Assembly: GCA_002345845.1 (NCBI GenBank)
Contig: DDWF01000072.1
Coordinates: 982-8,787 of the forward strand
From: Betaproteobacteria bacterium UBA2293
GTDB lineage: Bacteria > Pseudomonadota > Gammaproteobacteria > Burkholderiales > Rhodocyclaceae
DNA: 7,806 nt
Direction of reading: 5' to 3'
Part shown: positions 1 through 5,964 of the stretch, piece after piece
Layout of the letters: each line of letters starts with the position of its first letter
Position numbering within the stretch: position 1 is the stretch's first letter
Made by a program: the position numbers and the translations under genes
Notes under the pieces: generated by a model
Seen by the model: only the letters and a program-made list of their open reading frames with translations
The model's database searches: none
Told to the model about the DNA's origin: nothing

Positions 1-105
1 ATCGGCCTGGCCAAGGGCAAGAAGCAGCACGACAAGCGTGCCGATGAGCTGGACAAGGATTCACGGCGTGAAGCGCAACGTGCGATGAAAGAGCGCGTGC
101 GATGA
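1..105 (+). CDS. smpB: SsrA-binding protein SmpB, C-terminal end only
   Basis: SmpB binds tmRNA (SsrA) and delivers it to stalled ribosomes for trans-translation in the cytoplasm. Only the last 34 codons are in the window; the start lies beyond the left edge. The visible peptide begins IGLAKGKKQHDKR, which matches the conserved GKKxHDKR segment before the basic tail of the family. It ends EAQRAMKERVR followed by TGA. The tail is rich in Lys, Arg and Glu; in SmpB this part is unstructured in solution and becomes helical in the mRNA channel of the ribosome. The last 11 codons and the stop recur 116 bp downstream in what looks like a displaced copy of the 3' end. The reading frame of this first copy is intact, so the gene should be functional if its upstream part is. 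The family assignment is firm despite the short piece. Confidence 0.9.
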   Translation: MGLAKGKKQHDKRADELDKDSRREAQRAMKERVR

Positions 106-221
106 GCCGGACGCTTGCGGCGCAGGCTAACTCGCGCAGCGACGTTAAGGTGCATAGCACCGGCCGTAGCCACACGCCCGCAAGCGAAGCGCAACGCGCG
201 ATGAAAGAGCGCGTGCGCTGA
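70..221 (+). repeat. Imperfect 36-bp direct repeat of the smpB 3' end (70-105 and 186-221)
   Basis: Positions 70-105 and 186-221 agree at 34 of 36 bases. Both copies encode EAQRAMKERVR plus a TGA stop. The two differences (81 T versus 197 C; 102 A versus 218 C) fall at third positions of Arg codons and are silent. The copies are offset by 116 bp, not a multiple of three, so the second copy is not a longer SmpB tail. The similarity stops at the stop codon on the right and weakens beyond position 70/186 on the left. Inference: this resembles attL/attR-like repeats left by an element that enters the 3' end of a gene and restores it. A local duplication followed by drift is the alternative. No recombinase gene is visible. 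Confidence 0.9.
106..186. repeat. Palindromic multi-hairpin element between the smpB-tail copies
   Basis: The outer arms are 112-122 (CGCTTGCGGCG) and 175-186 (CGCCCGCAAGCG), complementary apart from one bulged base. Inside lies a stem of TAACTCGC (128-135) with GCGA-c-GTTA (139-147), which has one bulge and a 3-base loop. Next to it is GGTGC (149-153) with GCACC (157-161) around the loop ATA. GGCTA (125-129) with TAGCC (167-171) is a competing pairing. Almost the whole 80-bp spacer can fold on either strand. There is no T-run, so it is not a standard terminator. It resembles REP/MITE-like palindromic DNA, but I do not recognise a named family. Confidence 0.7.
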
Positions 222-222
222 A

Positions 223-849
223 ATGGGCATTGACGCCCTGCTCTACTGGGTCGGCCTGGCGGCCGTAGCGGTCAATGCCCTGACCGGGGTGCTTGACTCG
301 GGGCGCAAGCAGATGGACCTGATCGGCGCCATGCTGGTCGGCGTTGCCACAGCGCTTGGTGGTGGCACGGTGCGCGACCTGCTGCTCGATCGCAACGTGT
401 TCTGGGTTGTTGACCAGACTTATCTGGTCGCCGCCCTCGGAGCCGGCCTGCTGACCTTCTTCATCGCCCGCACCTTGCCCCTGCCAGCAAAACTTTTCCT
501 GATCCCGGACGCCATCGGCCTGGCCCTGTTCACCATCGTCGGCACCCAGGTGGCATTGCAGTGGCATGCCCCCTGGCTGGTGGCCAGCCTGATGGGTGTG
601 ACCACCGGCGTCGTCGGCGGCGTTCTCCGTGACATCCTGTGCAACGATGTACCGCTGGTCTTCCTCAAGGGCGAGTGGTACGCGACGGCTGCCTGGCTTG
701 GCGCCCTGACCCTGATCGGCCTGCAGGAGATCGGCGTGTCTTCGGTAACGGCTGCCTGGATCGCCATGGGCGTTGTCCTGCTGCTCCGCCTGCTGGCCAT
801 GCGCTACCACCTCACCCTGCCGGCCTTCGTCCAGAAACACAAGTCCTAG
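223..849 (+). CDS. TRIC-like (UPF0126) trimeric cation channel family membrane protein
   Basis: This 208-residue inner-membrane protein is made of two homologous halves, as expected for the bacterial UPF0126/YicG family related to TRIC channels. Those channels form trimers and conduct monovalent cations; the physiological role in bacteria is poorly defined. The first half carries GGGTVRDLLLDRNVFWV at residues 46-62. The second carries the matching VGGVLRDILCNDVPLVF at 131-147. Hydrophobic segments lie near 5-22, 32-48, 66-83, 95-112, 117-133, 153-168 and 173-192, and the protein ends in a short basic tail. Length is normal for the family. The ATG at 223 is the only good start: an in-frame TGA at 202-204 rules out a long extension. 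No strong Shine-Dalgarno is visible. The repeated smpB tail ends in TGA one base before this ATG, and a six-codon ATG-started frame (201-221, MKERVR) inside it could couple translation. The family is clear; ion and role are not. Confidence 0.9.
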   Translation: MGIDALLYWVGLAAVAVNALTGVLDSGRKQMDLIGAMLVGVATALGGGTVRDLLLDRNVFWVVDQTYLVAALGAGLLTFFIARTLPLPAKLFLIPDAIGLALFTIVGTQVALQWHAPWLVASLMGVTTGVVGGVLRDILCNDVPLVFLKGEWYATAAWLGALTLIGLQEIGVSSVTAAWIAMGVVLLLRLLAMRYHLTLPAFVQKHKS

Positions 850-911
850 CACCATCCGGAACCTTCGGCTACCCAATCGGTCTGGAAAGATCACCCGTTA
901 CGCTGCCCATC

Positions 912-1553
912 ATGCTCACCATCGATATCGTTGCCGATTTCGTCTGCCCCTGGTGCTTCATCGGCAAACGCCGCCTGGAAGTGGCCGCAGCCAGCCTGCG
1001 CCAAGATTTTCCAGAAGTCCTTGTGCAAACGCGCTGGCGCCCTTTCTTCCTGAACCCGGACACACCCCCCGAGGGCGAGCCCTACCTGCCCTTCCTGGAG
1101 CACAAGTTCGGCTGCCGCTCGGCGGTCGAAGCGCTGTTCGACAGGGTGCGCAGCGGTGGCCGCCCTTATGGCGTGGATTTCGCCTTCGAGAAAATCGCCC
1201 TGCGTGCCAATACGCTGCTGGCGCATCGCCTGGTTAGCTGGGCCCAGCAGCGCGGCCCGGCTGACGCCCTGGTCGAACGCCTTTTCGTTGCCCAGTTCCT
1301 GCTGGGCGAAGCCATTGGCGACCCGGCCGTACTCGCTCGAATTGCCGGTGAATGTGGCTACCCCACTGATCAATGGCTGGCGTGGAGCGCTGACAGCGGC
1401 GACATTGCGCAGCTCCTTGCCGACGCCCAGGGGCTGCGCCAACTCGGCATCAACCAGGTGCCGACGTTCATCGTCAATGGCCAGCGCGTCGTCGTCGGCG
1501 CCGAGGATCCGACCATTCTCGTTACCGCCATGCGTGAGGTACTGGGCAAGTGA
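912..1553 (+). CDS. DsbA-family thiol oxidoreductase (FrnE-like)
   Basis: This is a 213-residue protein of the DsbA/FrnE thioredoxin-fold family, which makes or isomerises disulfides or handles thiol compounds. The N terminus runs straight into the first strand (MLTIDIVADFVCPWCFIGKR), with the redox motif CPWC at residues 12-15. A helical insertion spans about 55-170. The cis-proline loop follows as QVPTFIVNG with Pro184, then VVVGAEDP, where many relatives have SGAQ. No signal peptide is present, so it is probably cytoplasmic, as usual for FrnE-like proteins and unlike periplasmic DsbA. The frame is open upstream to 639, but that part overlaps the TRIC gene and lacks family similarity; the ATG at 912 places the CPWC motif at the usual distance. 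No strong ribosome-binding site is seen. The stop overlaps the GTG start of the next gene, which suggests translational coupling. The true substrate cannot be read from the sequence. Confidence 0.9.
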   Translation: MLTIDIVADFVCPWCFIGKRRLEVAAASLRQDFPEVLVQTRWRPFFLNPDTPPEGEPYLPFLEHKFGCRSAVEALFDRVRSGGRPYGVDFAFEKIALRANTLLAHRLVSWAQQRGPADALVERLFVAQFLLGEAIGDPAVLARIAGECGYPTDQWLAWSADSGDIAQLLADAQGLRQLGINQVPTFIVNGQRVVVGAEDPTILVTAMREVLGK

Positions 1554-2662
1554 GCCGATTTCAGCGTGCCTTCGTGCTGGCCAGCGGCCTGCTGCTGGCA
1601 GCCTGCGCCGCGGTCAATCCATATTACGATGCGGCGCGCGCCCACCATCGCCCTGATGGCTTCGTCAATTCGAACCAAGCCCTGAGCATCGGCCAGCTAC
1701 CCTGGTACGAAATCACCTGGCGCCGGCTGCGGGGCGACTTTCGCCCGGTTGCCCCGCCAGCAGGCGGCTATGAACAATTTGCCGCCACCTGGAGCACCCC
1801 GGTCGATCTCAGCCTGCTGCAAAGCCGCAGCGAAACGCCCCGGATCACCTGGCTCGGTCATGCCGGCCTGCTGCTGCAGCTTGCCGGCCGCAACATCCTG
1901 ATTGACCCGCAACTGTCGGACTTCGCCGGCCCTTTTCGGCAGCTCTCGGCCCCGCGCCGGGTACCGGCACCATTGCGCCCGGAAGATCTGCCACCCATCG
2001 ACTACGTGCTGATCTCGCACAATCACTACGATCACCTGGACCAGGCCACCATCCAGCGCCTGATGGCCGCCGGCCAGCACCCACGCTTCCTGGTGCCGCT
2101 GGGGGTCAAGGCCTGGTTCACCGAGCAGGGCATCGACAAAGTCGAGGAACTGGACTGGTGGGATGAGGTCGCCGATGGTTCGCTACGCATCCATTTCACG
2201 CCGGCCCAGCACTGGAGCAAGCGCACGCCGTTTGATACCAATCTCAGCCTGTGGGGCGGCTTCGCCGTCATTCACGCCAACCCGGCTCCCTGGCGCTTCC
2301 TGTACACCGGCGACACGGGTTATTCGGCAGATTTCCGGGAAATCCGCCGACGACTGGGTGCCATTGACCTGCTCGCGGTACCGGTCGGCGCCTACCTGCC
2401 GCGCGACTTCATGGCACCGCAGCACACCGATCCGGACGACGCGGTGCGCATCATGCTTGATGTCGAGGCCAAGCAAGCGCTTGGCGTGCACTGGGGAACC
2501 TTCGCGCTGACTCAGGAACCCTTCGATCAACCGCCGGTCGATGTAGCAGAAGCACTTGCCCGTCACCAGCTCGACATCGACCGCATCTGGATGCTGCGCC
2601 ACGGAGAAACGCGCAAGCTGGATTTAATGCAGAATAATCAACAAATACAACAACAACGCTAA
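1550..2662 (+). CDS. Predicted lipoprotein with metallo-beta-lactamase fold, NAPE-PLD/RomA-like
   Basis: This 370-residue metallohydrolase belongs to the branch of the metallo-beta-lactamase fold that contains NAPE-hydrolysing phospholipase D and bacterial RomA-like proteins. The N terminus is a lipoprotein signal: Arg3 and Arg6, a hydrophobic stretch, then the lipobox LAAC with Cys19. Ala at +2 favours the outer membrane. Metal ligands are all present: HNHYDH (His157, His159, Asp161, His162), His221 in QHWSKR, Asp255 in TGDTGY and His314 in VHWGTFAL. The family segments GAYLPRDFM (280-288) and QHTDP (291-295) are also present. The start is GTG at 1550, overlapping the preceding TGA by 4 bp; it is the one that gives a proper signal peptide. 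The last 10 residues (QNNQQIQQQR) are unusually polar and AT-rich in coding, probably because the next gene's promoter lies there. Phospholipid-like substrates are known for animal NAPE-PLD; for this protein the substrate is inference. Confidence 0.88.
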   Translation: MSRFQRAFVLASGLLLAACAAVNPYYDAARAHHRPDGFVNSNQALSIGQLPWYEITWRRLRGDFRPVAPPAGGYEQFAATWSTPVDLSLLQSRSETPRITWLGHAGLLLQLAGRNILIDPQLSDFAGPFRQLSAPRRVPAPLRPEDLPPIDYVLISHNHYDHLDQATIQRLMAAGQHPRFLVPLGVKAWFTEQGIDKVEELDWWDEVADGSLRIHFTPAQHWSKRTPFDTNLSLWGGFAVIHANPAPWRFLYTGDTGYSADFREIRRRLGAIDLLAVPVGAYLPRDFMAPQHTDPDDAVRIMLDVEAKQALGVHWGTFALTQEPFDQPPVDVAEALARHQLDIDRIWMLRHGETRKLDLMQNNQQIQQQR

Positions 2663-2665
2663 AAT
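2660..2665 (+). promoter_or_regulatory. Possible -10 box for the response regulator gene
   Basis: TAAAAT begins in the last codon or stop of the lipoprotein gene, within an AT-rich stretch (about 2620-2700) that stands out against the GC-rich surroundings. It lies 35 bp before the ATG at 2701. No convincing -35 box is seen at the right distance. The A/T-rich stretch is the main support; the exact box is a guess. Confidence 0.3.
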
Positions 2666-2700
2666 ACGCGCAAATTTCGATTTGGGCGTAAGCTGACAAT

Positions 2701-3330
2701 ATGAAAACAACAAGCATTGTCCTCGCCGACGACCAGTTGCTCGTTCGCGCCGGCATCAGAGCACTGATCGAGAGCCTCCCGGGATACGAGGTTATCGCCG
2801 AATGCCCGGACGGTAACAGTGCCCTCGTCGAAATAGCGCAACGACAACCGGACATTGCCGTGCTTGACATCGCCATGCCCGGCCTCAACGGTATCGAACT
2901 AAGTGCCGAGCTTCGCCGCCGCAGTTTGCCGATGTCTATCCTCATCCTCTCCGCCATCGACACCCCGGAAACCATTGACCAGGCATTCGCTGCCGGTGCC
3001 AACGGCTATCTGCACAAGGACTTCCTGCTCGACGAATTGAAGCTGGCCATCACCGCCGTGGTGGCGGGGCAACGTTTCCTCTCGGCAAAACTGCAGACGA
3101 TCATGGAGAACCACAACCCCGGCAGTGCCGACTGCGACGGACTCACCCCGCGCCAGGCAGAAATTCTGCGCCTGGTTGCCTCCGGCAGGACAACCAAGGA
3201 AATCGCCCGCAACCTGGGCATCAGTCCGAAAACCGTGGAATTTCACCGCGCCCGGCTGATGGAACGGCTCGGCGTACATGACGTCACCGCCTTGACCCGC
3301 TTTGCCGTTCAGCGCGGCCTCATTTCCTGA
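2701..3330 (+). CDS. NarL/FixJ-family two-component response regulator (LuxR-type HTH)
   Basis: This 209-residue transcription factor is activated by phosphorylation. The receiver domain (about 4-120) has the acidic pair Asp10/Asp11, the phosphoacceptor Asp56 in VLDIAMP, Ser84 at the switch Thr/Ser position and Lys106 in the YLHKD motif. A short linker leads to the LuxR-type helix-turn-helix at about 145-205 (LTPRQAEILRLVASGRTTKEIA, with recognition helix ISPKTVEFHRARLMERLGV). Length and domain order are those of NarL, UhpA and relatives. The ATG at 2701 is the natural start, with a weak GTAAG upstream. The gene follows the lipoprotein gene by 38 bp but probably has its own promoter. No histidine kinase gene lies in the window. 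Its stop is one base from the stop of a convergent HPt gene, which makes that HPt protein a plausible phosphodonor. Target genes are unknown. Confidence 0.94.
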   Translation: MKTTSIVLADDQLLVRAGIRALIESLPGYEVIAECPDGNSALVEIAQRQPDIAVLDIAMPGLNGIELSAELRRRSLPMSILILSAIDTPETIDQAFAAGANGYLHKDFLLDELKLAITAVVAGQRFLSAKLQTIMENHNPGSADCDGLTPRQAEILRLVASGRTTKEIARNLGISPKTVEFHRARLMERLGVHDVTALTRFAVQRGLIS

Positions 3331-3331
3331 A

Positions 3332-3733
3332 TCAGGACGAAGCGGCGGCCAGATAGGCGCACAACTCGCCGTGCAGGCGTTCCAGTGCGTTCCGCAAGAT
3401 GGCCCCCTCGGCCGACCAGTCGAATCCGTCAGCCTCACCGCCGGGCGACTCCGGCATTTTCCGCATGAAGCCTTCCATCCGTATCGTCTGGGCAAGGCAC
3501 TCCTGCGCCGAAAACAGCACGCAGTTGCCACGGATATCGTGCAGAACGCGCCCCAGGCACGCCATATCCCGCTCGGCCAGACTATCTTCGAGACGCTGCA
3601 ACAAGGCCGGATAGCCATCCACGAACAGCCCGACCAGCCGTAAGGCGGTTTTTCGATTACGTCCGAGGCTGACTTCCAGAAAGTCGAGATTGCAACACTG
3701 CCTGCCTGGTGGAAGGTGTTCCTGTTGATTCAT
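3332..3733 (-). CDS. Stand-alone histidine phosphotransfer (HPt) domain protein
   Basis: This 133-residue protein fits the HPt fold: a small helical bundle that passes phosphate between receiver domains in a phosphorelay. The key motif is VLHDIRGNC with His65 as the likely phosphorylated residue, matching the HPt pattern HxxKG with Arg in place of Lys. A helix with LVGLFVDGYPALLQRLEDSL (34-53) precedes it, as expected. QECLAQTIRMEGFMRKM (77-93) follows and resembles the next HPt helix, with its family Glu at 87. No transmembrane segment, kinase or receiver domain is attached. The ATG at 3733 is used; a clear Shine-Dalgarno is lacking. The gene lies 91 bp downstream of the TonB-dependent receptor gene on the same strand and converges on the response regulator gene. 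Inference: it could serve that regulator, taking phosphate from a hybrid kinase encoded elsewhere. The assignment rests on one motif plus length and helix pattern. Confidence 0.75.
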   Translation of the reverse strand: MNQQEHLPPGRQCCNLDFLEVSLGRNRKTALRLVGLFVDGYPALLQRLEDSLAERDMACLGRVLHDIRGNCVLFSAQECLAQTIRMEGFMRKMPESPGGEADGFDWSAEGAILRNALERLHGELCAYLAAASS

Positions 3734-3741
3734 GGGCCCTG

Positions 3742-3775
3742 AGCTGATTGTTATTTTTGAAGTTCAGCATCAGCT
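3742..3775. repeat. Inverted repeat in front of the HPt gene
   Basis: AGCTGAT (3742-3748) is perfectly complementary to ATCAGCT (3769-3775) across an AT-rich 20-base spacer that includes a run of five T on the + strand. It lies 9 bp upstream of the HPt start codon. It may be an operator or a leader hairpin; the long spacer makes a strong RNA hairpin less likely. Confidence 0.45.
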
Positions 3776-3810
3776 TAAGACCGCCGTCGTTCGGCGTGAA
3801 CGAGGTCTTA
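3776..3810 (-). repeat. Stem-loop between the receptor gene and the HPt gene
   Basis: TAAGACC (3776-3782) pairs with GGTCTTA (3804-3810). Inside, CGTTC (3788-3792) pairs with GAACG (3798-3802) around a 5-base loop, with an uneven internal bulge. A rival hairpin, CGCCG (3782-3786) with CGGCG (3792-3796), uses the same bases. It starts 15 bp after the receptor stop codon, where a terminator would sit, but no U-run follows in the transcript. It may weaken read-through, protect the 3' end or bind a regulator. Confidence 0.5.
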
Positions 3811-3824
3811 CCCTAGGGGTTGGC

Positions 3825-5882
3825 TCAGAAATCCAGGCGCAGGGAAAGCCACTGACGGCGGTCGACCAGCCTGCCTTTCTGCCCCATCCGCTGCTCGTAA
3901 TGACTGCCATCGAGCGATTGCACGGTGTATGCAACTTCGCCACGTTGCCCGGCCAGAGAGAACGCGTAGCCCAGGCGCGCATCGGTGCGGTGATACTTGT
4001 CGACGTCGGTATTGCGCGTCCATTTGATGGCCGAAACCCGGTAATGGGCAACTGAAAAGTCCAGTCCGTACGGCAAGCGCTGCATGAAGAGTACCGAGGT
4101 AGAACGGCGCGGCGCCGATTGCTCCGCTAGATCGTTATATTCCTCCAGACGCCTGGAATAATTGCTGTCGCTCGCCGGATCCGCCAACACTTCGCCGTAG
4201 TCGGTCTGATCGTTATCGATGCTAACGAATGCCTGGCCAACGGCAATCCGCGTATTTTCCAACGGCCGCCACTTCCATTGGTATTCAAATCCGCGGACAA
4301 GCAGATTCTGCAAGGCATAGATGGAATCTGGCGAAGTACCATTAGCTTCGATTTTGTCGAGGTAGCGGTCACGTAGCCGTTCCCGGAACAAACGCGTGTC
4401 GAGGCTCATCCGCCAATCACGCCAATCGCCTAGATAAGCCAGTTCCCAACTGTCAAGGCGCTCGCTTGGCAGTTGGCGGTTGCCCAACCAGACGATGTCT
4501 CCCGGCACCGCCACGGCATAGCCCCGATAGTCGGTCGTGCTGGCCGTCCGCCAAGCCCTGGCATAGCCAACTCTGATCGTATTGCTCGGCGTCAGATGGA
4601 AGCTTGCGCTGGCACGCGACGCCGGATGTTCGCCGGCCAGCGAGTCGTACTCGTATGACCAGCCCAGGTTGCCAGTAAACCAGGAAGTCGGCTTCCACTC
4701 GCCGTTGGCGAACACCCGCCCGACATCACGACTGACTGTTCCCTGGTCGCGCAATAGGGTATCCGAACGCATGGTGTCATAGCGCCAGCTGCTGCCCCAG
4801 ATCAGGCGAGTACGCGAGAAGGGCATGAAACTGTGAATGGCCTCGATTTCATGGCGTTTGCCGACATCCCCCACCTCGTCGATCTTGTTGTAACCGGCCG
4901 GCAGGTCGGGATGGATGTAAGCATCGCTGGCCCGATCAACGCTATGGGTGTAGCGCAAGGAGAAATCCGCCGTGTCCGACAACGTATGCAACCAACTCGC
5001 CTGCATCCATGTGGAAGATTGATCGTAATCGCGAAAAGGATCTTCCGGATTAACCGTGCCGGTAAGCTCTCTAATACTCTCGCCGTCAGGACCGACAGCG
5101 CCCGTTCTCACAGAGTCGAATTGACCCCGCAATTGAACCCCTTCCACCCTGCCCACCTGGAAATCGACGGCATCGCGAGTGCTCAGCTGAAAATTAACCC
5201 GCAGGTCAAACAGGCGATTGGAGTTGCGGTCCTTCCAGTCGAAGCGGTCGTCGAGTCCGTCATCCTTCATGCTCTGGAAGGTGAAGCGATAATTGCCGCT
5301 CGCGCCTAGAGCTCCACCGGTGCGCAACGTATAGTCGTGCACGTCTTGGCTACCCTGATTGGTCGCAACGGAGACACCCCGCACTAACGCCGGATCGACC
5401 GTGATGATGTTGATCACGCCAAGAAAGGCATTGGCGCCATAGGAGGTGGTGTTGGAACCTCGCACGACTTCGATGCGCTCGATATCCTCCAGCGCCACCG
5501 GCACCAGCGCCCAGTTCACACCGCCGCGGAATAGCGGCGAATACAGCGAACGGCCATCGACCAGTACCTGAACGCGTGGCGAGAATTCGTTGTCGTCGGA
5601 AACCCCGTGATAATTTACCCGGGCCGCGACATCGCTCTTGGCAAAAGTCTGGAAGCCCGGCACCAGGCGGAATACGTCGCTGAGGCCGCGGGCGCCCGAA
5701 GCCTTGATCATGGCCCGGTCGAGCACCGTCACCGAACTCGGTGCATCGGCCAGCCGTTGCGGCAGGCGGCTGACCGAAGCGACGATAGGCAGCTCGCTGA
5801 AATACAGTTCCTCATCGGCGTTGGCCGAGAGACTGGCGAGGGCAAACGTCAGCAGGAGGGAATACGATCGGTGACGAGTCAT
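3825..5882 (-). CDS. TonB-dependent outer-membrane receptor
   Basis: This 685-residue receptor draws energy from TonB-ExbBD to import a scarce ligand, such as a siderophore, cobalamin or another metal complex, across the outer membrane. A Sec signal peptide (MTRHRSYSLLLTFALASLSANA) is likely cut after Ala22. The plug domain spans about 46-165, with SSVTVLDRAMI, a LVDGRSLYS segment (107-115) and ERIEVVRGSNTTSYGANAF (135-153) followed by GVINIIT. The beta-barrel fills the remainder and ends in LRLDF with a terminal Phe, the usual barrel signature. Length suits a compact receptor of the BtuB/siderophore type, with no N-terminal signalling extension. The frame is open 35 codons further upstream to 5987, but that leader is not signal-peptide-like, so the ATG at 5882 is preferred; no clear ribosome-binding site helps. 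No Fur box or riboswitch is convincing upstream. The ligand cannot be named from the sequence. Confidence 0.93.
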   Translation of the reverse strand: MTRHRSYSLLLTFALASLSANADEELYFSELPIVASVSRLPQRLADAPSSVTVLDRAMIKASGARGLSDVFRLVPGFQTFAKSDVAARVNYHGVSDDNEFSPRVQVLVDGRSLYSPLFRGGVNWALVPVALEDIERIEVVRGSNTTSYGANAFLGVINIITVDPALVRGVSVATNQGSQDVHDYTLRTGGALGASGNYRFTFQSMKDDGLDDRFDWKDRNSNRLFDLRVNFQLSTRDAVDFQVGRVEGVQLRGQFDSVRTGAVGPDGESIRELTGTVNPEDPFRDYDQSSTWMQASWLHTLSDTADFSLRYTHSVDRASDAYIHPDLPAGYNKIDEVGDVGKRHEIEAIHSFMPFSRTRLIWGSSWRYDTMRSDTLLRDQGTVSRDVGRVFANGEWKPTSWFTGNLGWSYEYDSLAGEHPASRASASFHLTPSNTIRVGYARAWRTASTTDYRGYAVAVPGDIVWLGNRQLPSERLDSWELAYLGDWRDWRMSLDTRLFRERLRDRYLDKIEANGTSPDSIYALQNLLVRGFEYQWKWRPLENTRIAVGQAFVSIDNDQTDYGEVLADPASDSNYSRRLEEYNDLAEQSAPRRSTSVLFMQRLPYGLDFSVAHYRVSAIKWTRNTDVDKYHRTDARLGYAFSLAGQRGEVAYTVQSLDGSHYEQRMGQKGRLVDRRQWLSLRLDF

Positions 5883-5964
5883 CAAGGCGGCGTTGGGATG
5901 CTTACGCGACGAACGGCAAGTCAGTGGGCAACTGACGGCCCGCAAGTATCCTTGCCCCGGGCGT

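Noticed and set aside
125..150. Integron attC-like site (GCTAAC ... GTTAAG)
   Set aside because: The ends do not match RYYYAAC/GTTRRRY, and no integrase or cassette structure is present.
106..186. tRNA or tmRNA-like cloverleaf next to smpB
   Set aside because: The branched fold lacks a TTCGA-type T loop, a CCA-compatible acceptor end and a plausible anticodon arm. tmRNA would be several hundred bases long.
145..894. Long minus-strand open frame opposite the TRIC gene
   Set aside because: It is a shadow of GC-rich coding: the product is low-complexity (Gly/Gln/Asp/Ala-rich) without domains, and it fully overlaps a clear membrane protein.
639..911. N-terminal extension of the DsbA-family protein upstream of 912
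   Set aside because: The extra 91 residues lie mostly inside the TRIC gene in another frame and look random. The ATG at 912 gives the typical N terminus before CPWC.
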